Notes under the pieces: generated by a model
Databases searched by the model: none
What the model was told of the DNA's origin: nothing
What the model saw: only the letters and a program-made list of their open reading frames with translations
Translations under genes and position numbers: made by a program
Shown here: positions 1 to 9,063 of the stretch, piece after piece
Numbering within the stretch: the stretch's first letter is position 1
Layout of the letters: every line of letters begins with the position of its first letter
Assembly (NCBI GenBank): GCA_003170135.1
Contig: PMZR01000127.1
Coordinates: 30,869 to 94,868, forward strand
Source: Acidobacteriota bacterium
Lineage (GTDB): Bacteria; Acidobacteriota; Vicinamibacteria; Vicinamibacterales; Fen-181
Length of the DNA: 64,000 bases
Direction of reading: 5' to 3'

Positions 1-1292
1 TCGATGACGACGAGCAGGCCGCGCACGCGGCGGCGCTGCCGGCCGATGCCGGCCCGGGCGCCCTGTTTCAACGAATCGACCAGATTGATCCGCAACGCCC
101 GCAGCGCCGGGACGAGGCCGAACACCATCGTGCAGGCAACCGTCAGGATGCTTGTGAAGAACAGCGCGCGGCCGTTCAGGGACACCGAGGCGAGTCGGGG
201 GATGGCATCGACGCGGGCCGCCGCGACCAGATGGGTGGCGACGACCGCGAGCGCGACGCCGGCCACGGCGCCGAACGCCGCGAGCACGAGACTCTCGGTG
301 AGCAGTTGCGCGACCAGTCGCGAACCGCCGCCGCCGAGGGCGGCACGCAGCGCCATTTCGCGATGGCGGCCTTCGGCGCGCGCCAGCAGCAGGTTGGCCA
401 CGTTCGCACAGGCAATGAGCAGAAGGAACGCGACGGCGCCCGCGAGGATCCACACCGCCGGCTTCGCGGTGCCGAGGATCTCCTCGTCGACCGGCACCGC
501 CATCGCACTGAACTGCATCGACGAGGGATACAGGCCGGCGCGAGTGTTGGCCGCGGTGACCGCCCGCAACTCGGCGTTCGCCGCCGCGACCGTCGCGCCT
601 GGCGCGAGCATCGCCGCGGCGTACAACCCGTGACTGCCGCGGTCATTCGGATCCGCATCAAGGATCAGCGGCACCCACGCCTGGGTCGGTTCGGCCGCGT
701 CCTCGCCGAAGTCGGTCGGCAGTTGAAAGCCCGTCGGCATGACGCCGACGATCGTGCGCGGCACGCCATCCAACCGAATCGTCCGCCCGACGACATGCGC
801 GTCGCCGCCATATCGACGCTGCCATATGCCGGAACTGATGACCGCGAGCTGGTCGCGGCCGGCCTGGTCCTCGCCGTCGGCGAACGTGCGGCCGGTGATG
901 GCCGCCGAGCCGAGGACCCGAAACGTGTTCGCGGTGACCTGCGCAATGCCGATGCGTATCGGCTCGCCGTCGCCGGTCAGGTTCGCCTGCCCAGTTCCCC
1001 AGGCGGCCACACCTGCCAGCGTCTTGCACCTGGTGCGATAGTCGAGGACCTCCGCGTCCGACACCCAGGTCTTGTCGAAGTCTTTCCAACGGCTCCAGAT
1101 CATAACGCGCCGGGACGGCTCGTCGTATGGAAGAGGTCGAAGCAGCACCGTATCGACGACGCTGAACACGGTGCTCGTGGCACCGATGCCAAGGGCGAGG
1201 GTGAGTGTCGCCGCGATCGTGAAGCCCGGCGCGCGACCGAGCGACCGGACACTGCGGCGAACGTCCTGCACGACGCTTTCGATGAGAGGCAT
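1..1292 (-). CDS. ADOP-type MacB/FtsX permease (3' part outside window)
   Basis: Inner-membrane permease of the MacB/FtsX superfamily, the acidobacterial ADOP type found without a neighbouring ATPase. The frame opens at the ATG at 1292 (MPLIESVVQDVRRSVR) and is still open at base 1, so only the first 430 residues are seen. An N-terminal membrane segment (ATLTLALGIGATSTVFSVVD) is followed by an extracytoplasmic MacB_PCD-like domain and the first FtsX membrane block (AFLLLIACANVANLLLARAEGR), including the family's RxREMALRAALG-type loop. A second membrane span lies near the edge. No ABC ATPase is adjacent. Substrate unknown; the family is guessed to take part in lipoprotein or drug export. The 91-bp gap to the upstream lysE-like gene on the same strand could allow co-transcription. 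Confidence 0.9.
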   Translation of the reverse strand, partial: MPLIESVVQDVRRSVRSLGRAPGFTIAATLTLALGIGATSTVFSVVDTVLLRPLPYDEPSRRVMIWSRWKDFDKTWVSDAEVLDYRTRCKTLAGVAAWGTGQANLTGDGEPIRIGIAQVTANTFRVLGSAAITGRTFADGEDQAGRDQLAVISSGIWQRRYGGDAHVVGRTIRLDGVPRTIVGVMPTGFQLPTDFGEDAAEPTQAWVPLILDADPNDRGSHGLYAAAMLAPGATVAAANAELRAVTAANTRAGLYPSSMQFSAMAVPVDEEILGTAKPAVWILAGAVAFLLLIACANVANLLLARAEGRHREMALRAALGGGGSRLVAQLLTESLVLAAFGAVAGVALAVVATHLVAAARVDAIPRLASVSLNGRALFFTSILTVACTMVFGLVPALRALRINLVDSLKQGARAGIGRQRRRVRGLLVVI

Positions 1293-1383
1293 CGGTCACT
1301 CCCGGAAGACGGGCCCCGGCAAGGAAGGCGGTGAGGACTTACCCCGGTTTGACGGATTCGGTAGCGCGAAGGTTTGCGCGAGG

Positions 1384-2115
1384 CTAGAAGATGGCGATCT
1401 TGATGGCAAAACCCAGCAGGGCCAAGCCCATCGCCAGGTCCATCGCGCGCCGGACGCGCGGCCGCGCCATCCGTTCGGCGAACGTGCCGACCGAGATGCC
1501 AACCAGCCCCTGCCACAGCACGCTCATCGCCACGTGTGTGCCGCCGAGCAGCATGTACCGCGGCAGGAAGACATCGGGCGGCACGATGAACTGCGGGACG
1601 ACAACCGCGTAAAAGAGCACCACCGAGGGATTCGCGTAATTGGTGAGCAGGCCGCGGCCGAATCGGGCGAGCGATGAAGTCTGGACACGGCGTCTCGCAG
1701 GACTGAAGTCCTGCGCCACAATCCCCGGGTGTGTGCCCGCGGGCTTCATCGCGGTGCTCTCGGCGTACGGGGCACAGGGCTTCAGCCCTGTGCTGCGCCG
1801 GTCCGGCGCCGCCCCACTGCCCGCCCCGCGGGCCGCCCTCCACAGCGCGCGCAGGCCGAGCCACGCGAGATACGCAGCGCCGACGACCGACGTCGCCCAC
1901 AGGACCCCGGGCGCTCGATGGACGACGGCCGCCAGGCCGAACGCCGCGGCCAGCGCCATCGTCGCGTTGGCGGTGCCGATCCCGGCGACGGTCCACAGCG
2001 CGGCGCGGCGTCCGGCCTCAATCGCGGCGTCGGCGACGACAACCATCGTGGCGCCGGGGCTGATGACCAGCAGCGCTGCGACACCGGCGAATGCGAGAAA
2101 GTGAGTATCGAACAA
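1384..2115 (-). CDS. LysE/RhtB-family amino-acid exporter with repeat-derived insertion
   Basis: Probable inner-membrane exporter of amino acids or homoserine lactones (LysE family, 243 aa). The sequence FAGVAALLVISPGATMVVVADAAIEAGRRAAL is the typical LysE start, and RGLLTNYANPSVVLFY and VPQFIVPP are the second-half signatures. Start chosen at TTG 2115, the only start-like codon next to the conserved N-terminus, with GGCAGGG about 9 nt upstream; longer versions run into intergenic repeats. Residues about 100-142 have no counterpart in LysE proteins: they are encoded by a 107-bp element with two palindromes (1697..1803) and read GLKPCAPY and AQDFSPARR. The insertion keeps the frame and falls in the loop between the two helix bundles, so the protein may still work. 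Confidence 0.8.
   Translation of the reverse strand: MFDTHFLAFAGVAALLVISPGATMVVVADAAIEAGRRAALWTVAGIGTANATMALAAAFGLAAVVHRAPGVLWATSVVGAAYLAWLGLRALWRAARGAGSGAAPDRRSTGLKPCAPYAESTAMKPAGTHPGIVAQDFSPARRRVQTSSLARFGRGLLTNYANPSVVLFYAVVVPQFIVPPDVFLPRYMLLGGTHVAMSVLWQGLVGISVGTFAERMARPRVRRAMDLAMGLALLGFAIKIAIF
1697..1803. repeat. Double-palindrome element inside the lysE-like gene
   Basis: Left palindrome 1697..1714 has 8-bp arms GCAGGACT/AGTCCTGC around GA. Right palindrome 1782..1803 has 10-bp arms GCACAGGGCT/AGCCCTGTGC around TC. The two are inverted with respect to each other, like the ends of a small palindromic (REP/BIME- or MITE-like) element. The length, about 107 bp, keeps the host frame open. Related palindromes occur at 18736, 53455, 15682, 15720 and 21503. 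Confidence 0.8.
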
Positions 2116-2178
2116 GATGGTGACCCTGCCGTGCGCCGGCCGAGCTGCCAGGGCGCACAAGCCGCCGATTATACGTCC

Positions 2179-2280
2179 CACCTTCGCTCGGGCGTCCAGG
2201 TTCCGAGTTACGGTGGCCAAGCCAACGACCCACCTTCGCTCGGCCGCCCAGATTCGAGCTACGGTGGGCAAGCCAACGGC
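2179..2280. repeat. Tandem pair of about 52-bp repeats with inverted ends
   Basis: Two tandem copies (2179..2230 and 2231..2280) begin with CCACCTTCGCTCGG and end with GAGTTACGGTGG or GAGCTACGGTGG followed by CAAGCCAACG. Each copy is an imperfect inverted repeat (CCACCTTCGCTC against the reverse complement of GAGCTACGGTGG). A related hairpin, CTACGCTCGCC...GCGAGCTACGG, lies at 24279..24317. It lies in the 5' flank between the divergent lysE-like and Tricorn-like genes. Confidence 0.65.
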
Positions 2281-2343
2281 CAACGACTGGGACCAACGAC
2301 CAACGACCCCGACCAACAACCAACGACTAACGACCAACGACCA
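2273..2343. repeat. Heptanucleotide tandem array (CCAACGA type)
   Basis: Ten units, mostly CCAACGA or one change from it, run from 2273 to 2343; two units are 6 bp and the rest 7 bp. It directly follows the 52-bp tandem pair and ends just before the proposed promoter of the Tricorn-like gene. Confidence 0.75.
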
Positions 2344-2345
2344 CA

Positions 2346-2375
2346 TTGACCGGCGCGTCTCCCCGCGCCTAACAT
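2346..2375 (+). promoter_or_regulatory. Possible sigma-70 promoter of the Tricorn-like protease gene
   Basis: TTGACC at 2346..2351 and TAACAT at 2370..2375 are separated by 18 bp. The start codon is at 2411. The same -10 hexamer, TAACAT, serves the M28 lipoprotein gene promoter at 17591. Prediction by eye only. Confidence 0.45.
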
Positions 2376-2410
2376 GGCGACGCCAACGAGCCGTCTTCAG
2401 GGGAAATCAG

Positions 2411-5400
2411 ATGCACATGAAAGCCTCGCGCGTCCTGCTGGTCCTGGCTATCGTATGCGGCATCGCCGCCGCGGCGTCGGCCGCGCCCATCAAGTTCGCA
2501 CGCTATCCGCAAGTGGCCAACGGAAAGCTGGTCTTTTCGTACCACAACGACATCTGGATCGCCAACGCGGATGGCGGCAATCCCGTGCGGCTGACGGCCC
2601 ACATCGCGCGCGACACGTTCCCCCGCCTGTCGCCCGACGGCAAGTGGGTGGCGTTCAGCAGCAACCGGATGGGCAACGAGGACGTCTTCCTGATCCCGGT
2701 GACCGGCGGCGAACCGCGGCAGCTGACCTTCAACACGAGCAACGACACCGTGCAGAACTGGACGCCCGACGGCAAGCGGATCATCTTCACGAGCGCGCTC
2801 GGCGCGCGCCCGTTCGGCAGCCCGCTCTACACTGTCTCGATCGACGGCGGCATCCCGGAACCACTCGACATGGACGTCGCGGTCAACGGGATGATGAAGC
2901 AGGACGGCTCGATGATCGCGTTCAACCGGATCGGCCCGAGCTACTGGCGCAAAGGCTACAAGGGCAACGCCGCCGCCAGCATCTACGTGCAGGACCTCAA
3001 GACGAAGCAGATCACGCGCCTGACCAACGACGACCCGAAGACGTTCCGCGACCGCCGGCACGATGTGTGTCCGATGTGGGGCGCGGACGGCATGATCTAC
3101 TTCGTGTCCGAACGCGACGGCATCTTCAACATCTGGAAGATCTCGCCCAAGGGCGGCCAGCCGGTGCAGGTCACCTCCCACAGAGACGATGGCGTGCAGT
3201 TTCCCTCGATGAGCCCGGACGGAAAGACGATCGCCTACGAGAACAATTTCGAACTCTGGACGCTGGCCGTGCCCGGCGGCAGCCCGAAGCGCGTGACCGT
3301 GGACATGGAGTTCGACGAGAAGCTGAACGCGATCGACGTCCTGACCTCGAAGGGGAAGTCGGACGGGTTCCATCCGTCGCCGGACGGCGATTACGTCGCC
3401 GTCGACTACCACGGCGAAGTGTTCATCGTCCCGAGCGACCCGGAAGTGGGCGAGAAGAAGCAGGTCACCGCGTCCGCCTGGCGCGACCGCCGCGAGCGCT
3501 ACTCCCCCAACGGCAAGTACATCGCATACACGTCCGACGAATCGAAGGAAGAAGAGATCTGGATCTTCGACGTCGCCGCGGGCACGCGCCGCAAGTTGAC
3601 GACGCACCCGTCGTTCAAGGAGGGGTTCGAGTGGGCGCCGGACTCGAAGCACCTGGCCTATGTCGCCGCCAACCACCTGTTCCTGGCGGACGTCGACGCG
3701 ACGACTGCCCCGCTGGATCTCGCGACGGCCCCTGGCGGCTACCGCATGACGGGCTTCTCGGCCGATTCCAAGTGGATCGTGTACGGCCGGCAGGATGCGG
3801 CCCAGAACAACGACGTGTACCTGCTCGAGATTGCCACGAAGAAGGAATCCAACATCACGAAGAACCCCTTCCGGGACTCCGGGGCGACGATCACGCCCGA
3901 CAACAAGAAGGTTGTCTTCCTGTCCGATCGTGACGGCACCAACCAGATCTATGTCGTGTCGCTCGAGCGGCTGAAGGACGATCCGGACGATCCTCTCGTG
4001 AGGGAACGGCTGAAGAAGGCCGCCCCGCCGGACCGGCGCGCCGGCGCCGGTGCCCAGGGCGCCGGTGGCGCGCAGGCAGCGCGCGAAGCGGAACCGCCCG
4101 CGCCGCTCAAGCTTGACCTCGACGGCATCGAGCATCGCGCCATCCAGTTGACGAAGGACGGCGCCGCGCCGGCGGCCGGCGGCGGGCGCGGCGGGACGGC
4201 GCCGCGTGGCCCGGGTGGGGCCGGCATTTCGACCTACTTCCTGTCGGCCGACGGCCGCACGATCTACTTCGTCAGCAGCGACGACAAGGGCCGCGGGCTC
4301 TTCGCGATTGGCATCGACGGCAAGGACCGCAAGCGCGTGACGGACGGCACGTTCCAGGGCCTGACGCCCACGCAGGATCGCCGCAAGGTGTTCTACGTGC
4401 AGGACGGCGACCTCTATCAGATGGAGATGACCGGCCAGTACCGGAAGACGAAGGTCAACTTCACGCTGAACGTCACCGTGGACAAGCGCGCCGAGTGGAC
4501 CGAGATCCTCGACGAGTGCTGGCGCGTGATGAAGTACCGCTTCTACGACGAGAAGATGCACGGCTACGACTGGGCGGCGATCAAGGCGAAGTACGAACCG
4601 CTGCTCAAGTACGTCGGGGAGAACCAGGACGTCTACGACCTCGCCAACGAGATGATCGGCGAGATCGGCGCGTCGCACACGGGCGTCAGCGGCCCGCCCA
4701 GCCAGGAAATGCCCGCGCTCTACGCGCCCCGGCAGCTCGGGTTCGAACTGGCGGCCGCCAACGGCGCGTACCGCATCAGCCACATCTACCGCGACGGCCC
4801 GGCCGACAAGGAATGGCTCGGCCTGAAGGAAGGCGACTACGTGCTGGCGATCGACGGCCACCCGGTCAAGGCCGGCGACAACTACTGGCAGATCCTGAAC
4901 GGGGCCATCAACGACTATGTGCCGGTGAAGGTGGCCTCGACGCCATCCGACCCGAACGCGCGTGAAGTCCGCATCAAGACGGTCGCCTCGCTTGGCGACA
5001 TCAAGTACGAGGAGTGGGTGCAGAAGAACCGCGAGTTCGTGGACAAGGAATCGGGCGGGAAGATCGCCTACGTGCACATCCGCGCGATGGACGCGCCTTC
5101 ACTCGCGAAATTCGCGAACGACATCGACGAGTTCTGGAACAAGCAGGGGATCGTGGTCGATATCCGGTACAACGGCGGCGGCAACATCGACCAGGAACTG
5201 CTCGACATCCTCGAACGGAAGCCCTACGAGTACTGGAACCAGCGCGGCGGCGATCTGCTGTGGGGCCGCCGGCCGCGCCAGGCCATCGCGGGACCGAAGG
5301 TCATGCTCATCAACTGGCGGTCGGCGTCCGACAGCGAGGTGACGCCGCTGGGATTCCGCGATCTGAAGCTGGGATCGATCGTCGGCACGCCGACCAACGG

Positions 5401-5668
5401 GTCGGTCACCGCCACGGGCAGCTACGCCCTCATCAACGGCGGCAGCATCCGCACGCCGGGCGGCCGCGTGGTGAGCTACGACCCGACCAGGCCGAACAAC
5501 TGGGGCATCGCGCTCGAGAACTACGGCGTCGCGCCCGACGTCTGGGCCGAGAACACGCCCGACGACGAGTTGAAGGGCTTCGATCGCGAGTTGAAGGCGG
5601 CCGTGGATGAAGCGCTGCGGCTGCTGAAGGCGGGCACGTTCCAGTTCACGACGACGAACGATCGGTAG
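2411..5668 (+). CDS. Tricorn-like S41 family protease
   Basis: Large exported serine protease (1085 aa) of the Tricorn type, which in archaea trims peptides released by the proteasome; bacterial homologs are usually exported. Start at ATG 2411 with AGGGGA about 7 nt upstream, giving a signal peptide (KASRVLLVLAIVCGIAAAASA). Domains in order: PD40/WD40-like beta-propellers (about residues 30-690, with many SPDGK-type turns), Tricorn core C1 domain, PDZ domain (about 775-865) and S41 catalytic domain. Active-site candidates match Tricorn: S755-H756 in GASHTG, nucleophile S973 in SASDSE, and E1036 in ALENYG. An Ala/Gly/Pro-rich stretch at about 537-607 interrupts the propeller and is probably a linker. 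The next gene starts 171 bp downstream. Confidence 0.93.
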   Translation: MHMKASRVLLVLAIVCGIAAAASAAPIKFARYPQVANGKLVFSYHNDIWIANADGGNPVRLTAHIARDTFPRLSPDGKWVAFSSNRMGNEDVFLIPVTGGEPRQLTFNTSNDTVQNWTPDGKRIIFTSALGARPFGSPLYTVSIDGGIPEPLDMDVAVNGMMKQDGSMIAFNRIGPSYWRKGYKGNAAASIYVQDLKTKQITRLTNDDPKTFRDRRHDVCPMWGADGMIYFVSERDGIFNIWKISPKGGQPVQVTSHRDDGVQFPSMSPDGKTIAYENNFELWTLAVPGGSPKRVTVDMEFDEKLNAIDVLTSKGKSDGFHPSPDGDYVAVDYHGEVFIVPSDPEVGEKKQVTASAWRDRRERYSPNGKYIAYTSDESKEEEIWIFDVAAGTRRKLTTHPSFKEGFEWAPDSKHLAYVAANHLFLADVDATTAPLDLATAPGGYRMTGFSADSKWIVYGRQDAAQNNDVYLLEIATKKESNITKNPFRDSGATITPDNKKVVFLSDRDGTNQIYVVSLERLKDDPDDPLVRERLKKAAPPDRRAGAGAQGAGGAQAAREAEPPAPLKLDLDGIEHRAIQLTKDGAAPAAGGGRGGTAPRGPGGAGISTYFLSADGRTIYFVSSDDKGRGLFAIGIDGKDRKRVTDGTFQGLTPTQDRRKVFYVQDGDLYQMEMTGQYRKTKVNFTLNVTVDKRAEWTEILDECWRVMKYRFYDEKMHGYDWAAIKAKYEPLLKYVGENQDVYDLANEMIGEIGASHTGVSGPPSQEMPALYAPRQLGFELAAANGAYRISHIYRDGPADKEWLGLKEGDYVLAIDGHPVKAGDNYWQILNGAINDYVPVKVASTPSDPNAREVRIKTVASLGDIKYEEWVQKNREFVDKESGGKIAYVHIRAMDAPSLAKFANDIDEFWNKQGIVVDIRYNGGGNIDQELLDILERKPYEYWNQRGGDLLWGRRPRQAIAGPKVMLINWRSASDSEVTPLGFRDLKLGSIVGTPTNGSVTATGSYALINGGSIRTPGGRVVSYDPTRPNNWGIALENYGVAPDVWAENTPDDELKGFDRELKAAVDEALRLLKAGTFQFTTTNDR

Positions 5669-5693
5669 GGGGAAGTCGCGGCTAGTGTGCACT

Positions 5694-5721
5694 GGGTAGT
5701 GGGTAGTGGATAGTGGATAGT
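5694..5721. repeat. Heptanucleotide tandem array (GGATAGT type)
   Basis: Four 7-bp units GGGTAGT, GGGTAGT, GGATAGT, GGATAGT, 25 bp after the stop codon of the Tricorn-like gene. The rest of the 5669..5839 spacer shows no gene. Confidence 0.75.
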
Positions 5722-5839
5722 CGGCGGTTGGCCTTAGTTGACAGTTCGCCGTGCGCAGGTCGTCGTCGGCAGTTGGCAGTCAACGCGCTTTCAGGCGAGA
5801 GGGCGCACCGTGTGCGCTTGTCCTGCCCGGAGCCGGTCC

Positions 5840-8800
5840 ATGCCGCGATCCCTCGCCGTTCTTGCCTGTACGCTTGCGCTCGCCGCTCTCGTTCACGCGC
5901 AACAGCGTGGACAGCCACCGCAGCCGACGTTCCAGGCCCGCGTGGATGTCGTCGCGGTGGACGTCCACGCAATCGACTCGTCGGGCCGTCCCGTGCCGGA
6001 CCTGCGACCCGACGAGTTCACCGTCAAGGTTGACGGCAAGCCGCGCCCGATTCAGACCGCGGATTACATCGCCTACGGCCTGACGACCACGACCACTCCC
6101 GCGCCGGCGGTAGCCGAGCGGCCGCAGCCGCTGTTCACATCGAATCGCGTGGTCGCCGGCACCCGGCCGGGACGATGGATGCTCCTCGTCGTGGACGAGG
6201 AGAACATCCGCTCCGGCTACGCGCGCCAGGCAGCGCAGGCGGCGCAACGATTCCTCGACCAGGCGCAACCGGGCGACCGCGTCGGGCTGGTGGTGATTCC
6301 AACCAGCGGCGTGGCCATCGACCCGACCACCGATCGCGCGCCCGTGCGCGAGGCGCTTCAGCACGTCGCCGGGCACATGGTGCCTGTCGAAACCACGCTG
6401 AATGCCATCTACCATTTGGCGTTGTCCGAAGCGTTCACGTTCCGCCACGATCCTCCCCGATGGGCGCCGATCATCGACCGGGAGTGCACCAGGCCGGGTG
6501 TATCGAAAATCCCGGTCGGCCTTTTCGGTCAAGGGTTGTCCGAAGCGGACATCCTCGCAAAGTATCCCCAGTTGACGTCGTACGACGTCCAGCAGTATCT
6601 GCAGTGCAAGGCCGAGGTGGAACACAACGCGCAGACCATGATGCAGGACGTGCGACAGCGGACGTTGAACTCGACACGCGCGCTGCTCGGCCTGCTCGAA
6701 GGCATCGCCCGGGTGCCCGGCCCGAAGACCGTGGTGTTCATTTCGGAGGAACTCCCTGTCTCGAGCTACCTGGGCGAACGAGCGGACTTCAATGCCGAGG
6801 TCAACCCGATCAAAGCTGCCGCCGCACGCGCGCAGGCGACGTTCTACGTCCTGCACCTCGATCGGCCGCCGTTCGACGTCGCGGACAAGCTGGGGCCAAC
6901 CAACTCCGCTGCGGACAGCGACATGCGGTCCTTCGGACTCGAGACCGTGACGAGCCTCACTGGCGGGAAGCGCCTGATGGTCTCGGGCCGCGTCGAAGCG
7001 GCGATGGATCGCATCGCGCTCGAACTGTCCGGCTACTACCTGCTTGGCGTTCGCACCGAGCCGGGCGATCGCGACGGGAAACCGCACGAGATCAAGATCG
7101 CGGTCAGCCGCAAAGGTGTCGAGATGCGCGCTCGCCCGATGTTCGTCATCGACGAATTGACGCGGAATGCCGCCGAGACCGCCAGCGAACTGGTGAATCG
7201 GCTCCTGCGCACGTCAGTCCCGGCGTCCGACCTGCCGCTGGCGGTCGCGACCTATGCGCTGCCGAACCCTGACGCGGGCGGCGCCTCGGTGCGCCTGCTG
7301 ATCAGCGCCGAGATCGACCGGGGCATCACGCAGGCCGCGCCGATCACGGTCGGCTACTCGATCCTCGACCAGCGCGGCAACAATGTCGGCGCATCGGTCG
7401 AGCAATCGACGCTCGAACCGGGACGGGACGATCCCGACGGCGGCCTGCGCTACCTCGCCGCCGCGGTTGTGCCGCCGGGCAGTTACACGGTGCGCGTCGC
7501 GGCAGCCGACCCGGGTCTGCGTGCCGGGAGCGTCCAACACCGAGTCGAGGCAAAGCTCACCGATGCCGTATCGCTGCGGCTTGGCGATCTGGTGGTCTTC
7601 GATCGGTACCTCGACCAGTCCGGCAAACCGCGACCCAGCGTGTCGGCAACCGTGTCGGGTTCGCTCAGTTGCTATCTTGAAGTACTCGGAGGGGCCGCGG
7701 GGCTTCCATCAGGCTTCAACGTCCGAATCGAAATCGCTGATGCGCTGGACGCACGTCCAGGGATCTCCGCCGCGATGTTGGCGCAACCTTCTGCAGGAAC
7801 CACGGGCCGCGCGCAGTTGAGCGGATCGCTTCCGCTGGGCGATCTGCCGCCCGGGGACTACCTGGCGAAGGCGATTGTCTCGAAGGCCGGCACGGACGTC
7901 GCGCTGGTCACGAGACCCGTGCGCGTCGTGGCGGGTGCTCCAGCGCAGGAATCGAAGCCGATTCCCGCGAAGGCTGACGAACCCGGGCTGAAGCCGGATC
8001 CCGCGAACGAGCCGAGGCCGACTCCCGCCAAGGCCGATGTCTTGGGGGCGCCAATCCAGGCCGGCGGCGCCTATACGAAGGCCGCCACGACCGTCGGGGA
8101 GATCATCGAGCGGGCGGGACGCTACGTAGCCGAGTACGGCCAGCAGATGTCGCTCATCATCGGCGTCGAGCGCTATGCGCAGTGGATGCAGAACGAAGAT
8201 GCGCCGCGGCCGGTGAGCCGGCAAATCGTGTCCGAGTTCGCCCTCGTCCGCACGAAGGACGATTGGGACGGCTTCCGTGACGTGTACGAGGTGGACGGCA
8301 AACCCGTCGCCGATCGTCAGGATCGGCTGCTGAAGCTGTTTACCGAAACGCCTGCGGTGGCCGCGCAACAGGGCCGGCAGATCGCGAATGAGAGCGCGCG
8401 TTACAACATGGGGTCGATTCAACGCAACTTCAACGTGCCGACGACGGCGCTGTTCTTCGTGAAGGCCGACAACCAGGCGCGTTTCACGTTCCGGAAGGAC
8501 GGCGAAGACAGCATCGACGGCGTGGCCGTGTGGAAAGTCCGCTACGAAGAGACGCGCAAGCCGACGATCATCCGGACCGCATCGGGCAAGGACATGCCGG
8601 TGCACGGCACGCTCTGGATCGATCCGGTCCAGGGCCGCGTGCTCAAGACCCACATGGAGATTACGTCCGAAGCGATGTTGACGGCCGATCACGGCGCCAT
8701 GTCGAACAACCCCGGTGGGTATCTCGGTAACGCGCCGGCCGCTCAAACCAGATGGGGGGACAATCGCCGCGTGAACACGTCGGCGAGCATTACGGTCACC

Positions 8801-8974
8801 TACAGGCAGGAGCCCAGGTGGGGGTTGCTCGTGCCGGCGGAGATGCTCGAGACCTACGAAGGCCCCACGCGCTCCGCCTTCACCGGCAATGAGTCGGTCA
8901 GCAAGATCAACTGCCGCGCGACCTACTCGGATTTCAAGCGGTTCGAGACCGGCGGGCGCGTGGTCCCGAAGTGA
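5840..8974 (+). CDS. VWFA-related acidobacterial protein with C-terminal fused domain
   Basis: Exported protein of 1044 aa; function unknown. Start at ATG 5840 (MPRSLAVLACTLALAALVHAQ), which gives a clean signal peptide; frames reaching further upstream lack one. Residues about 30-330 match the VWFA-related acidobacterial domain: VDVHAIDSSGRPVPDL, the F-V-V-x-V-D-G segment and WMLLVVDEEN in place of a classical DxSxS metal site. A central region of beta-sandwich appearance follows, then a Pro/Ala/Lys linker with two KADEPG/KADVLG-like repeats (about 704-733). The final part (from about 752, IIERAGRYVAEYGQQMSLI) resembles a separate domain found as an independent unit in other acidobacterial exported proteins. 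So this looks like a fusion of two acidobacterial surface modules. Confidence 0.85.
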   Translation: MPRSLAVLACTLALAALVHAQQRGQPPQPTFQARVDVVAVDVHAIDSSGRPVPDLRPDEFTVKVDGKPRPIQTADYIAYGLTTTTTPAPAVAERPQPLFTSNRVVAGTRPGRWMLLVVDEENIRSGYARQAAQAAQRFLDQAQPGDRVGLVVIPTSGVAIDPTTDRAPVREALQHVAGHMVPVETTLNAIYHLALSEAFTFRHDPPRWAPIIDRECTRPGVSKIPVGLFGQGLSEADILAKYPQLTSYDVQQYLQCKAEVEHNAQTMMQDVRQRTLNSTRALLGLLEGIARVPGPKTVVFISEELPVSSYLGERADFNAEVNPIKAAAARAQATFYVLHLDRPPFDVADKLGPTNSAADSDMRSFGLETVTSLTGGKRLMVSGRVEAAMDRIALELSGYYLLGVRTEPGDRDGKPHEIKIAVSRKGVEMRARPMFVIDELTRNAAETASELVNRLLRTSVPASDLPLAVATYALPNPDAGGASVRLLISAEIDRGITQAAPITVGYSILDQRGNNVGASVEQSTLEPGRDDPDGGLRYLAAAVVPPGSYTVRVAAADPGLRAGSVQHRVEAKLTDAVSLRLGDLVVFDRYLDQSGKPRPSVSATVSGSLSCYLEVLGGAAGLPSGFNVRIEIADALDARPGISAAMLAQPSAGTTGRAQLSGSLPLGDLPPGDYLAKAIVSKAGTDVALVTRPVRVVAGAPAQESKPIPAKADEPGLKPDPANEPRPTPAKADVLGAPIQAGGAYTKAATTVGEIIERAGRYVAEYGQQMSLIIGVERYAQWMQNEDAPRPVSRQIVSEFALVRTKDDWDGFRDVYEVDGKPVADRQDRLLKLFTETPAVAAQQGRQIANESARYNMGSIQRNFNVPTTALFFVKADNQARFTFRKDGEDSIDGVAVWKVRYEETRKPTIIRTASGKDMPVHGTLWIDPVQGRVLKTHMEITSEAMLTADHGAMSNNPGGYLGNAPAAQTRWGDNRRVNTSASITVTYRQEPRWGLLVPAEMLETYEGPTRSAFTGNESVSKINCRATYSDFKRFETGGRVVPK

Positions 8975-9007
8975 CGCACGACCGGGTAACGGACGACTGA
9001 CGGGCGC

Positions 9008-9060
9008 ACTCCGGACTCCGGACTCCGGACTCCGGACTTCCGGACTTCGGACCTCGGACC
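9008..9060. repeat. Heptanucleotide tandem array (ACTCCGG type)
   Basis: Four exact ACTCCGG units followed by ACTTCCGG, ACTTCGG and ACCTCGG. It fills the 89-bp spacer between the convergent VWFA and M28 genes. Confidence 0.8.
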
Positions 9061-9063
9061 CAC

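Noticed and set aside
2273..2343. Possible CRISPR array
   Set aside because: Units are 7 bp with no unique spacers of 25-40 bp; no cas genes anywhere in the window.
2369..5077. 902-codon open frame antisense to the Tricorn-like gene
   Set aside because: Shadow frame of a high-GC gene; composition is His/Val/Arg/Asp-rich without domains, and the sense strand carries full protease motifs.
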